In this document: piece after piece, positions 15,396 to 23,900 of the stretch
How the letters are laid out: each line of letters begins with the position of its first letter
How positions within the stretch are numbered: position 1 is the first letter of the stretch
DNA from: Patescibacteria group bacterium
GTDB taxonomy: Bacteria; Patescibacteriota; Patescibacteriia; WFTA01; S139-112
NCBI GenBank assembly: GCA_015485715.1
Contig: WFTA01000039.1
Location: 1-46,914 of the forward strand
Direction: 5' to 3'
Length of the DNA: 46,914 nucleotides
Notes under the pieces: model-generated
Told to the model about the DNA's origin: nothing
The model's database searches: none
The model's input: the letters and a program-made list of their open reading frames with translations, nothing else
Made by a program: the position numbers and the translations under genes

Positions 15396-17127
15396 GACTT
15401 TTTTTATCCACCTCCCTTATTTTTAAAGTTATCTCTGAGATTTGATTAAGCAAATTATCTATCATCTCTTTTTGTCTGTATTCTTCTGCTTTTTCCAGTT
15501 TTTTTGTCAAATTCTTAAGACGGGAAGACAAAACATTCTTTATCCTGCCTTTGATAAGGTTTGATATTTCAATTTTTGCCTCTTTTTCTGTCATCTCATG
15601 ATATTCTTTTTCAATAATCATCTCATATTCAGGATAGTCTTCTGGTTTGTCCTGATTTATTAGTTTTGTATAAATATCTTTATCCTGCTCTCTAATATAC
15701 TTTGAAAATCCAAACACCTCCTCTACTTCGCCGGCCAAAGATGGAAATCTAATCAACAGTGCTATAATGTAATCATCTGCAGATACTGCTTTTTGTCTAC
15801 TAATATTTGTAGTATTTATCTGGTCTTCCTCTATAAACACCTTTTGTGACTTTAACCTTTGAATACTCTCCTGAATGAATGCAGGATCTATATCCATTTT
15901 ATCACTCAAAATATTTATATACTTTTGTTTGTCCAGAGGATTGGGTAAAGATTTAATAAGAGGAAATACTTCATCTTGTATCTTTTTCTGTCCTTCAGAA
16001 GATTTTAAATCAAATCCGTCTTTCCCTTCTATCAAATATATAAAATAGTCTATCACAGGTATAATATTTTCTGCAGACTTCCGCCAAGCACTCTCATCTT
16101 CCCGCACAACATCTGCCGGATCCTTGCCAATTGATACGTCAAGTACGCCAACTTCAAATCCATACTGCCATGCTCCCATCACGGACCTTTTAAGAGCAGA
16201 TCTTCCAGCTTCATCCTGATCAAAACAAAAAACAATCTGATGTGCAAATCTCTTTAAAAGTTTCAGCTGGTGTGATGTAAAAGCTGTACCAGATGATGCT
16301 ACTACATTGCAAACTCCTGCCTGATGCGACATTACCACATCCATATTACCTTCAACTACTATCACATATCCTTTATCCCTAATTGATTCTTTTGCAAAAT
16401 TAAGCCCAAAAAATATATTTGATTTATGGTATATAGGCGTCTCAGGGGTATTAATATATTTGCCGCCGTATTTTTCTACTCCTTCTTTATCAGGCATGAG
16501 TCTGCCTGTAAATCCAACCACAAGGTTATGCTCGTTATAAATCGGAAACATAATCCTCTCTCTGAATCTGTCATAAAACTCCTGCTCTCCTTTTGCTACC
16601 ACCAAACCTGACTGAATGATAAATCTGGAATTATGCCTTTGAGAAAGATATTTGGAAAGATTATTCCAGCCGGCAGGAGCAAAGCCTATGTGAAATTTTT
16701 TAATAATCTCATCTTTGACTCCTCTGTCTCTTAAATAAGCAAGGGCTTTTTCCCCTTCTGTAGACCAAAGTTTAGACTCAAAAAAATTAAGGGCATCAGA
16801 TAGAATATCCTGTAATTTTACCTTTACATCCTTCTTGACTCCTGAATATCCTGACAATTCAATACCTGCCTTCTGAGCCAGTATCTTCAAAGCCTCTGCA
16901 AACTCAACATTCTCAATCTTTTCAATAAATCTGATTACATCCCCGCCCTCACCACAACCAAAACATTTAAAAATCTGTTTTGCCGGATGAACCATAAACG
17001 ACGGTGTTTTCTCCTGATGAAACGGACACAGAGCCTTCAAACTGCTCCCTGCGGGCTTTAACTGTAAATACTCTCCTATTACATCCACTATGTCCAAGCG
17101 TGACTTTATTTTATCAATGTCATTCAT
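15388..17127 (-). CDS. dnaG: DNA primase DnaG
   Basis: This 579-aa primase makes RNA primers at the replication fork. The N-terminal CHC2 zinc finger uses C34, H37, C55 and C58 (ALCPFHQEKTPSF and KCFGCGEGGDVI). The catalytic core includes GFTGRLMPDKEGVEKYGGKY, and the Toprim domain has VVEGNMDVV and FCFDQDEAGRSA. The C-terminal helical helicase-binding region is present but diverged. The length is normal. Its promoter is divergent from that of the Rel gene, and the -10 box lies eight bases before the ATG. Confidence 0.96.
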   Translation of the reverse strand: MNDIDKIKSRLDIVDVIGEYLQLKPAGSSLKALCPFHQEKTPSFMVHPAKQIFKCFGCGEGGDVIRFIEKIENVEFAEALKILAQKAGIELSGYSGVKKDVKVKLQDILSDALNFFESKLWSTEGEKALAYLRDRGVKDEIIKKFHIGFAPAGWNNLSKYLSQRHNSRFIIQSGLVVAKGEQEFYDRFRERIMFPIYNEHNLVVGFTGRLMPDKEGVEKYGGKYINTPETPIYHKSNIFFGLNFAKESIRDKGYVIVVEGNMDVVMSHQAGVCNVVASSGTAFTSHQLKLLKRFAHQIVFCFDQDEAGRSALKRSVMGAWQYGFEVGVLDVSIGKDPADVVREDESAWRKSAENIIPVIDYFIYLIEGKDGFDLKSSEGQKKIQDEVFPLIKSLPNPLDKQKYINILSDKMDIDPAFIQESIQRLKSQKVFIEEDQINTTNISRQKAVSADDYIIALLIRFPSLAGEVEEVFGFSKYIREQDKDIYTKLINQDKPEDYPEYEMIIEKEYHEMTEKEAKIEISNLIKGRIKNVLSSRLKNLTKKLEKAEEYRQKEMIDNLLNQISEITLKIREVDKKSLS

Positions 17128-17135
17128 ACCTTATC

Positions 17136-17164
17136 TATATAACACAAAAAATAAATAAAATCAA
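17136..17164 (-). promoter_or_regulatory. Promoter of dnaG
   Basis: The -35 box TTGATT (17159-17164) and the -10 box TATATA (17136-17141) are spaced by exactly 17 bases. The ATG of dnaG begins eight bases after the -10, which predicts a nearly leaderless transcript. The -35 lies five bases from the -35 of the opposing rel promoter. Confidence 0.6.
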
Positions 17165-17169
17165 AATGG

Positions 17170-17198
17170 TTGATTTTTGTAAAAAAATATTGTATCAT
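17170..17198 (+). promoter_or_regulatory. Promoter of the rel gene
   Basis: The -35 box TTGATT (17170-17175) and the -10 box TATCAT (17193-17198) are spaced by 17 bases. The expected start is near 17205, which gives a leader of about 40 bases that contains a ten-codon reading frame. Confidence 0.6.
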
Positions 17199-17215
17199 AT
17201 TGAGCAATTAAAAAT

Positions 17216-17248
17216 ATGAACAAACGACACATAGATATTAATATATGA
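17216..17248 (+). CDS. Possible 10-aa leader peptide overlapping the rel start
   Basis: The short frame MNKRHIDINI ends in a TGA that overlaps the rel ATG (ATGA). It lies wholly within the predicted rel leader. Overlapping stop and start would allow translational coupling in a region that lacks a Shine-Dalgarno motif. So short a frame could easily be chance; nothing but position and overlap supports it. Confidence 0.25.
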   Translation: MNKRHIDINI

Positions 17249-18729
17249 ATATAGAAGATTTAAAACAAATTATAAAAAAGAGAGGGGTAAAGATAGATGA
17301 GACCCTGCTTGAATATGCCTATGAATTTGCATCTGAAGCACACAAGGGCCAGAAAAGGCTGACAGGAGAAGATTATATACAGCATCCATTAAGAGTGAGT
17401 TATAAACTCGCAGAAATAGGTGTTGATCAGGATACCATAATAGCAGGATTACTGCATGATGTCCCTGAAGATACAGACAAAACTATAGAAGATATCGAAA
17501 AAGAATTTGGAAAGGACATATCATTTATGGTCGAAGGTATTACCAAACTGGGGAAGGTTAAATACAGGGGCATAGACAGGTTTGTAGAAAATCTAAGGAA
17601 AATGTTTGTTGCTATGGCAGAAGATATCAGGGTTGTGTTTATAAAATTTGCTGACAGGCTCGATAACCTAAATACTCTTCATATACTTCCTCCAAACAAG
17701 CAGAAAAGAATTGCAAGAGAGACAATCGAGATATATGCTCCTATTGCAGCACGCCTTGGTATAGGTGTTCTTAAGGGAGAGCTTGAAGACAAAGCATTTC
17801 CATATGCATATCCTGAAGAATACAAATGGTTAATGCAAACAATAGGAGACGAAAAAGAGAAACAACAAAAAATAGTCAATGAATATATTAAAAGAACAAA
17901 TGAACTGCTTCGCGCAAATAATATAAATGACTATTACATAGACGGTAGAGTAAAACACAATTACTCTCTTTATAAAAAATTAATGAGACCAAAATACAAT
18001 AAAGATATAAACAAAATATATGATCTTGTTGCATTAAGGATTATCGTCAATACTGTAGAAGAATGTTATCTAGTATTAGGGCTTATACATAACCAATGGA
18101 AACCAATGCCAGAAAGGTTCAAAGACTATATAGCCCAACCCAAACCAAATGGTTACCAGTCACTGCATACAGTTATTTTCACCTATAGTAAACACCCCAT
18201 GGAATTTCAAATAAGAACTAAAGAAATGCACGAAATTGCAGAATACGGAATTGCTGCTCACTTTCACTACAAAGAAAGTGGAGAAAAATATGCACCAAAA
18301 ATAAGGGAAGAACAACTGGAATGGCTCAAACAGCTAAAAAGAATACAGAAAGAAATAAAAGAAAATGACAAACTTCTGGAGACTATAAAGCTTGACATCT
18401 TTCAAAACAGGATTTTTGTCTTCACACCTGAAGGAGATGTAGTTGATCTTCCGGAAGAAGCAACTCCTATAGATTTTGCCTATCATATACATACTTATTT
18501 AGGCGACCATTTTGGAGGGGCAATAGTAAACGGCAAAAAAACGTCAGAAGATACACACCTTAAAAGCGGGGATGTGGTAGAGATAATAGTAAACAAAAAC
18601 AGGAAAAGTCCAGAAGAAGAATGGCTTGATATTGTCAAAACCCATACAGCAAGAAGCAAAATAAAAAGCGCATTAAGCAAACAAAAAAGAAATGTTATCA
18701 AAAGGCTTATCTCAAAAGATAACATCTAA
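17245..18729 (+). CDS. rel: RelA/SpoT-type (p)ppGpp synthetase/hydrolase, short form
   Basis: This 494-aa alarmone enzyme has an N-terminal HD hydrolase domain (H47 in YIQHPLR; H71 and D72 in GLLHDVPEDT; ADRLDNLNTL), a synthetase domain with the substrate-binding signature RFKDYIAQPKPNGYQSLHT, and a TGS domain (IFVFTPEGDVVDLPEEATPIDFAYHI). Long Rel proteins are usually 700 aa or more. This one ends shortly after TGS and lacks the conserved-cysteine and ACT/RRM regulatory domains. Both catalytic sites look intact, so it may be bifunctional with altered ribosome sensing. Its last four bases overlap the convergent parB stop. Confidence 0.95.
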   Translation: MNIEDLKQIIKKRGVKIDETLLEYAYEFASEAHKGQKRLTGEDYIQHPLRVSYKLAEIGVDQDTIIAGLLHDVPEDTDKTIEDIEKEFGKDISFMVEGITKLGKVKYRGIDRFVENLRKMFVAMAEDIRVVFIKFADRLDNLNTLHILPPNKQKRIARETIEIYAPIAARLGIGVLKGELEDKAFPYAYPEEYKWLMQTIGDEKEKQQKIVNEYIKRTNELLRANNINDYYIDGRVKHNYSLYKKLMRPKYNKDINKIYDLVALRIIVNTVEECYLVLGLIHNQWKPMPERFKDYIAQPKPNGYQSLHTVIFTYSKHPMEFQIRTKEMHEIAEYGIAAHFHYKESGEKYAPKIREEQLEWLKQLKRIQKEIKENDKLLETIKLDIFQNRIFVFTPEGDVVDLPEEATPIDFAYHIHTYLGDHFGGAIVNGKKTSEDTHLKSGDVVEIIVNKNRKSPEEEWLDIVKTHTARSKIKSALSKQKRNVIKRLISKDNI

Positions 18730-19658
18730 TCAAGCCTATCCAGTTTTAATATCTTTTCCACTATAGCAGTAAGTTCCTCTCGGGAATATGCCTCTATACT
18801 GATAGTCCATGAAGTAGAACCTTTTTTATTTATTTTTACATTTGTTTTAAACAAACTGGTAAGTCTCTCAGTATAGCTTTTTATTTGTGGATCAACCTTT
18901 ACAGCTGCTTTTCCTGTCCTTGCTTTTCCTTTAGGTATGTATTTCCTAACCAGCATATCTAAATCTGCACGGGACATCTTTTTCTCAGCCGCTTCCTGAG
19001 CCACCTCTACCTGTTTCTCCTTATCAGGGATAGTCATAATAAACACAGCATAAGCTTCAGGCAGCTTGCCTTCTACAATCAGTCTCTGCACTGTTTCAGG
19101 CAAACCCAAAACTCTGATAGTATTGGTAATGACAGGCCTTGATTTTCCCACTTTTCTGGCTATTTCTTCATGAGACATAGAAAACTCATCAGCAAGTTTT
19201 TTATAAGCTAAGGCCCTGTCTACAATATTTAAATCCTCTCTTTGAAGATTTTCTATTAGAGATAACTCCAGCTTTTGAAGTAGACTTGCTGATCTGACAA
19301 TCACAGGAACTTTCTTAAGTTTCAATATTTTAGCTGCCCTCAGTCTTCTCTCTCCTGCAATAAGCTCATACCTGCCTTTACTGATTTCTGTTACAATCAA
19401 GGGCTGAAGAATACCATGCTGACGAATAGACGAAACCAGATCTTGAAGGGATTCCGGAGAAAAATTCCTTCGCGGCTGCTGGGGATTGGGGATAATATCT
19501 TCAGGAGATACCTGCAATACCTTTTGTTCATCATCGCCTAAAATACCTGCCAAACCTTCTGCAGTCAGTGATTCAGATTCCATTATTTCATCCAAGTCTG
19601 AATCATCAGAACTTCCCAAAAGTGATGCAAGTCCTCTTCCCAATGATTTATTTGGCAT
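18726..19658 (-). CDS. parB: Chromosome partitioning protein ParB
   Basis: This 310-aa ParB/Spo0J-family protein starts MPNKSLGRGLASLLG, the typical opening that contacts ParA. The CTPase/ParB-N domain includes the GERRLRAA box, and a helix-turn-helix follows (MSHEEIARKVGKSRPVITNTI). A C-terminal dimerisation segment completes the usual layout. ParB spreads from parS sites and guides origin segregation with ParA. The gene lies 46 bases downstream of parA. Its stop overlaps the opposing rel stop by four bases. Confidence 0.96.
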   Translation of the reverse strand: MPNKSLGRGLASLLGSSDDSDLDEIMESESLTAEGLAGILGDDEQKVLQVSPEDIIPNPQQPRRNFSPESLQDLVSSIRQHGILQPLIVTEISKGRYELIAGERRLRAAKILKLKKVPVIVRSASLLQKLELSLIENLQREDLNIVDRALAYKKLADEFSMSHEEIARKVGKSRPVITNTIRVLGLPETVQRLIVEGKLPEAYAVFIMTIPDKEKQVEVAQEAAEKKMSRADLDMLVRKYIPKGKARTGKAAVKVDPQIKSYTERLTSLFKTNVKINKKGSTSWTISIEAYSREELTAIVEKILKLDRLD

Positions 19659-19704
19659 AAATTATGTCTTAATTACACTTGCTTATTATATCACATAATA
19701 CCTG

Positions 19705-20502
19705 CTATCCAAAAATAAACCACTTTGGCTTTTTTTCTTCCTCTTCCAAAGACAATATTTCTTTGGCAAGCCTTTTATAGGCTTTAGCCCCCTTTGATCC
19801 GGGATCATACTCCAAAATGGTCTTGCCAAATGAGGGAGCTTCAGCAAGAGACACTGATCTTGGAATAACAGATTTAAAAATTCTTTCAGGAAAATAGCGA
19901 TACAGCTCATGAAAAACCTCCTGCGACAACTTGTATCTGTCATCATACATTGTCATCACAGCTCCTAAAATATTCAAGTCAGGATGCAGTCTGTTTTTTA
20001 CCAGATTAATAGTATGAAGAAGCTGGGACAATCCTTCCAGAGCATAATACTCAGTCTGCACAGGAATTAAAATACTGTCTGCGGCAGTCAGGGCATTTAT
20101 AGTAAGCATTCCCAGAGAGGGAGGACAGTCTATGATAATATAGTCATAGCTGTGCCTAAGCCCGTCTATCACCTGCCTCAGCCTGTACTCTCTCTTGGCA
20201 ACTCTGACCAGCTCTATATTAGCCCCTGCCAGATCAAGAGTAGCAGGCGCTATCCTGTGGCCGTCTATTCTGGTGCCAATTATAACATCCTTTAGGTGAT
20301 ATCTGCCGACAAGCGCTTCGTATACTCCCTTGTCTATATGGCGGGGATTAAAACCTACTCCTGATGTAGCATTGCCCTGAGGATCAATATCTACAAGCAA
20401 CACAAACTTGCCAAAATGGGCAAGATAAGCAGACAAGTTGACTGCAGTTGTGGTTTTAGCCACTCCTCCCTTCTGGTTTACAATTGCAATTGTTTTGGAC
20501 AT
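19705..20502 (-). CDS. parA: Chromosome partitioning ATPase ParA/Soj
   Basis: This 265-aa deviant Walker-A ATPase has KGGVAKTT at residues 11-18, with the signature lysine K11; Ala replaces the more usual Gly before the second lysine. The DIDPQGNATSGVG and IIIDCPPSLGMLT motifs follow. It works with ParB in chromosome segregation. The length is normal and there is no N-terminal DNA-binding extension, so it belongs to the chromosomal Soj type. No Shine-Dalgarno motif precedes the ATG. Two strong palindromes lie 34-88 bases upstream. Confidence 0.96.
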   Translation of the reverse strand: MSKTIAIVNQKGGVAKTTTAVNLSAYLAHFGKFVLLVDIDPQGNATSGVGFNPRHIDKGVYEALVGRYHLKDVIIGTRIDGHRIAPATLDLAGANIELVRVAKREYRLRQVIDGLRHSYDYIIIDCPPSLGMLTINALTAADSILIPVQTEYYALEGLSQLLHTINLVKNRLHPDLNILGAVMTMYDDRYKLSQEVFHELYRYFPERIFKSVIPRSVSLAEAPSFGKTILEYDPGSKGAKAYKRLAKEILSLEEEEKKPKWFIFG

Positions 20503-20535
20503 TATAATAATTTTTAATTTTATAATTTCAAATTT

Positions 20536-20564
20536 TTACCCAGAACCAAGTAGGTTCTGGGTAA
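20536..20564. repeat. Perfect palindrome TTACCCAGAACC...GGTTCTGGGTAA
   Basis: A 12-bp perfect stem surrounds a 5-base AAGTA loop. The CCCAGAAC/GTTCTGGG core is shared with palindromes at 36915-36944, 37154-37169 and 46631-46660. It lies 34 bases before the parA ATG. No T-run follows on either side, so it is not a typical terminator. Confidence 0.75.
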
Positions 20565-20590
20565 CCCTAAACCCCACGTGGTTTAGGGTT
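20563..20590. repeat. Palindrome centred on CACGTG next to parA
   Basis: The arms AACCCTAAACC and GGTTTAGGGTT enclose CCACGT, so the centre reads CCACGTGG. It abuts the previous hairpin. The CACGTG centre resembles that of bacterial parS sites, but the outer bases differ from the usual TGTTTCACGTGAAACA consensus. It could be a partition or ParB-binding site, or just another structural repeat. Confidence 0.45.
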
Positions 20591-20793
20591 AAACAATATC
20601 CAATCTATAAAAAATCTAATACTAAATCCAAAATCCCAAACAGTACTAAAGTATTTTTAGGTTGTTTGAAAATTAAAAATTTCATTGAAAATTGAAAATT
20701 TCACCCCGCCTGCCCTATCGGATGATTAGGGTTGAATAACTGGGGTTGAAAATTTGAAAATTATTTATAGTTTCTTATACTATTTTACCACAA

Positions 20794-20822
20794 TTGACCA
20801 ATTAAAGAAAATATTTTATTAT
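20794..20822 (+). promoter_or_regulatory. Promoter of tRNA-Leu
   Basis: The -35 box TTGACC (20794-20799) and the -10 box TATTAT (20817-20822) are spaced by 17 bases. The expected start is about 10 bases before the tRNA 5' end. Confidence 0.6.
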
Positions 20823-20838
20823 AAATATGCCAAATTTC

Positions 20839-20922
20839 GGGCAAGTGGCGGAACTGGCAGACGCGTAGGTCTCAAAAACCTATGGGCTTTTGCCCGTGAG
20901 GGTTCGATCCCCTCCTTGCCCA
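20839..20922 (+). tRNA. tRNA-Leu (anticodon CAA)
   Basis: This 84-base class II tRNA has acceptor arms GGGCAAG and CTTGCCC with discriminator A. The anticodon stem TAGGT/ACCTA encloses the loop CTCAAAA, which gives anticodon CAA. A long variable arm (GGGCTTTTGCCC) and the T-loop block GGTTCGATCC follow. The terminal CCA is not encoded. It reads UUG codons. It sits alone, with its own promoter and a shared terminator. Confidence 0.96.
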
Positions 20923-20941
20923 CAGTCTTAAAGATCAAAAC

Positions 20942-20966
20942 AAAACCCCGACTCAGTCGGGGTTTT
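20942..20966. terminator. Bidirectional rho-independent terminator
   Basis: The arms AAAACCCCGAC and GTCGGGGTTTT pair around a 3-base TCA loop, with A-tracts and T-tracts on both sides. It can end tRNA-Leu on the plus strand and the giant gene (stop at 20987) on the minus strand. Confidence 0.88.
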
Positions 20967-20986
20967 GATTAACTATCAAGGAGATA

Positions 20987-23900
20987 TTAGTTTTTATTTT
21001 GATTTCCATTTAAATTTAGTAAAAGACTCATTCTAATTAATCTATCAACACTTTCCCTATTTAGTACAGATAACCCAAATTGTCCTCTCTTTCCTTCCCA
21101 TTGAAGCCCTATTCCTGTGGCCTGACTGCCCTCATAATATTCTCTGTTAAAATATAAACGGGTACTACCTCCTACATTTAACCCTGCTTCAATCACCTGC
21201 TTGTGGGGAAGATTAGCGCCTCTAACATCAAATGGTCCTACGCCGGCTTCAATAATATACTGTAATGCAGGTTTTTTATTTATTTGCAATCCGTCTTTAT
21301 TTATCTCCACCTTTCCTCCTGTATTCAATATAAGTTGAGGTTCAATATATACTTTTCCACTTGATATCTTTGTCTTCAAAGATATAGCGGCTGATGGGAA
21401 GAAAAATGTATCTCTATCAGTTCTAACCATCACAGGAATCTGTACGACACTTACCCTTTCTCCTTCATTATTCGCAAGCGCTGCCTGTATAAAAGCACTA
21501 CCTACATCAATCCAGTTCAAACCACCTAAAAACCTTATCTCACCTTTTATTCCATCAGTAAATTCAGCTTTTACACTTAAACTTCCTGACAGCTGAAGTA
21601 GATGTTCTATTGGAAGTCTGATGTTTAAAGGAGAATTTTGGGAGTTTAAAACATCCGAACCAGACGGGCTAAGAGCTGCCATAATATCTCCAGTAGTATA
21701 GGAGATTTTCAAACTTTTCTCCATATATTCACTGCTACTGAATACTTTCATTTTAAATCCCCTTCTTTCCTCCATACCACCTCTTGAACTGAATTCCAAA
21801 TCTCTATAAGTCAGTTCTCCTCTTAAACCACTTTCTCCATACTGAGGATCTTCATATAAATCAGTTGCTTTCAATATAATATAGGTTAATAAATCAATCT
21901 GTTCTTGAGCTATTTCCTGTACTGAAGTATTTGCAACATTCTTAAGCATAAAATCAACAAGCTGATAAGGCTTAGTATCTTTTCCAAGACCTGATACTAT
22001 ATCTGCTAATTCTTTTATTTGCTTAGGATTAAGCTCTAAATACTCTTCTATCTCATTTCTTTCAAACATAATCTTTAAGGAGTTTAAAATGCCTGCCAGC
22101 ACCTTAACATTGTAAGGCACTTTGTTGCTTTCCATATCTACATCCATAATGCCTGCAAGATAAGGAAGTCCTATCTTAAGCTTAACATCTCTGTCTCCAA
22201 AATATTCCTTAATTTTTTCTGCAAAATCCTGCATATTCTTAGCCCCAAGAGCAATCTTTTTAAATACATCTAAATCAAAAGGTGTTCCATCAGGAATTTC
22301 AAAAGATATAATATCTTTCTTGTACTTTCCAAGGTTGGGGTCATATTCTGATATATATATTTTTGCTTCTTTTTCACCTATATAATACCCGGCATTAGCC
22401 ATTAGTGCCGCCCAACTCCACTCTATCTTTGAGGCAACATCAAAGCGTCCCAATAGCCTGTCAAATTCAGCTACTGTTTCCCAGCTGATATCACCGTTTT
22501 CAACCAAAACATTTAGTGCGGCTCTGCTTAATACATTATTTTCAAACTCTGCCCAAGATTTGGTAACCTCTGCTTTCCATCTTCCAAATATTGCCTGCAC
22601 CAGATCAGCAGATATTTTTGCCTTATCTCCTCTTTTTTCAGCCATCACAGCTTCCACAGCAAACCTTAACTTGCCTTTTAGAAAATCTATATATCCGCTC
22701 TTTAAACTTGCAAAAGTTCTCTCTTTATCTTTTAAGTACTCAACTTCGTTAAATTTAATCTCAAGTATATCAGCCAAATAAGCGTAAATTTCACTTGCAG
22801 ACAAATCCATACCGTTCTTCTCCAATTTAGATATAAATTCTTTTATTCCCAACTCAAAACTACCTGCATTCAGGACAAAACTCTCAAAAGCATACTCTTT
22901 TACATCGTTTATCTTGTCTATCTTTTGCTTAAATCCTTGAAGTTTTGTATTTACTATTCTTCCAATTCTGGCATACAGACTGTCTATATTCCTGTCAATA
23001 TTCCCTTCTGCACCTATCTCCTCCTTTACACCCTCAACAACTGCTTCTATAAACCCTTTAAAGGCTAAAATCTTTAGTTCCTCAAATCCCTGCACCATCT
23101 TTTCTCCTGTTTTTGAAAAGAAATACTCCTTCAAAGAAAAATTCAAAAGACTGTTTAAATCTGCTTCTATTTTTCTGTAAATATTTTCTCTTCCTTCAGG
23201 TGAGTCTATATCAACATAGCCAGATATGGCAATTCTTATTATTTCCCCTACAGTAAATCCAAGCCTGTCAAATACTTCCTCCCTGCTTCCGTCTTCTCCT
23301 ATTTTCTTATTATATCCTTCAACAAATATGCTTAGGAGTTCTTCAACATCAGGACTTGAGAGCCATTCTGATATCTTGCCTTTATATTTGCCATCTTTTG
23401 ATCTGCCAAGATCTGCAAGCAGTTCATCAAGATTAATATTACCTTCATCATCCATATAAAATCCCTTTTCCCTGACAGCTAAAAGAAAATTCTGAATCAT
23501 TGCATAAAGCTCAGCATTTTGTAAAAACGCTTCCTCTATGCTCTCTGACTTTTTAATACCCATTTTCTCAAGTTTTAACAAAAATCTATCTATAAGCTCT
23601 GCACTGAACTTATCAAAACTGATTTGTGTTCTTTCCTTAGATATTTCAACCACTAAACTATCCAACACAGATATAAATCTGCTTTTCTCAAGCTCAACCC
23701 CTGCTCCCTCTACAGCCAGTCTTATATTTCCCTTTCTGTCAACATTAAGATCAAATCCCTGCACTTTAAACCAATCTTCATTTTTCATCAGAACTTCAAG
23801 ATCTTCAACACTCAATGAAAACTGACCTTCCTTTGTATTCAATCTTGCTGAAATCCCCTTCGTCTTTCCTATAAATACATTACCCCAGTTAATCATATTC

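Larger units (their letters stand above)
20503..20838. other. parA/tRNA-Leu intergenic region with hairpins
   Basis: This 336-base gap holds two adjacent hairpins (20536-20564 and 20563-20590), an AT-rich stretch with repeated GAAAATT units (about 20668-20765), a small GC-richer patch near 20703-20745 and, at its right end, the promoter of tRNA-Leu. I see no protein gene. Confidence 0.6.
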
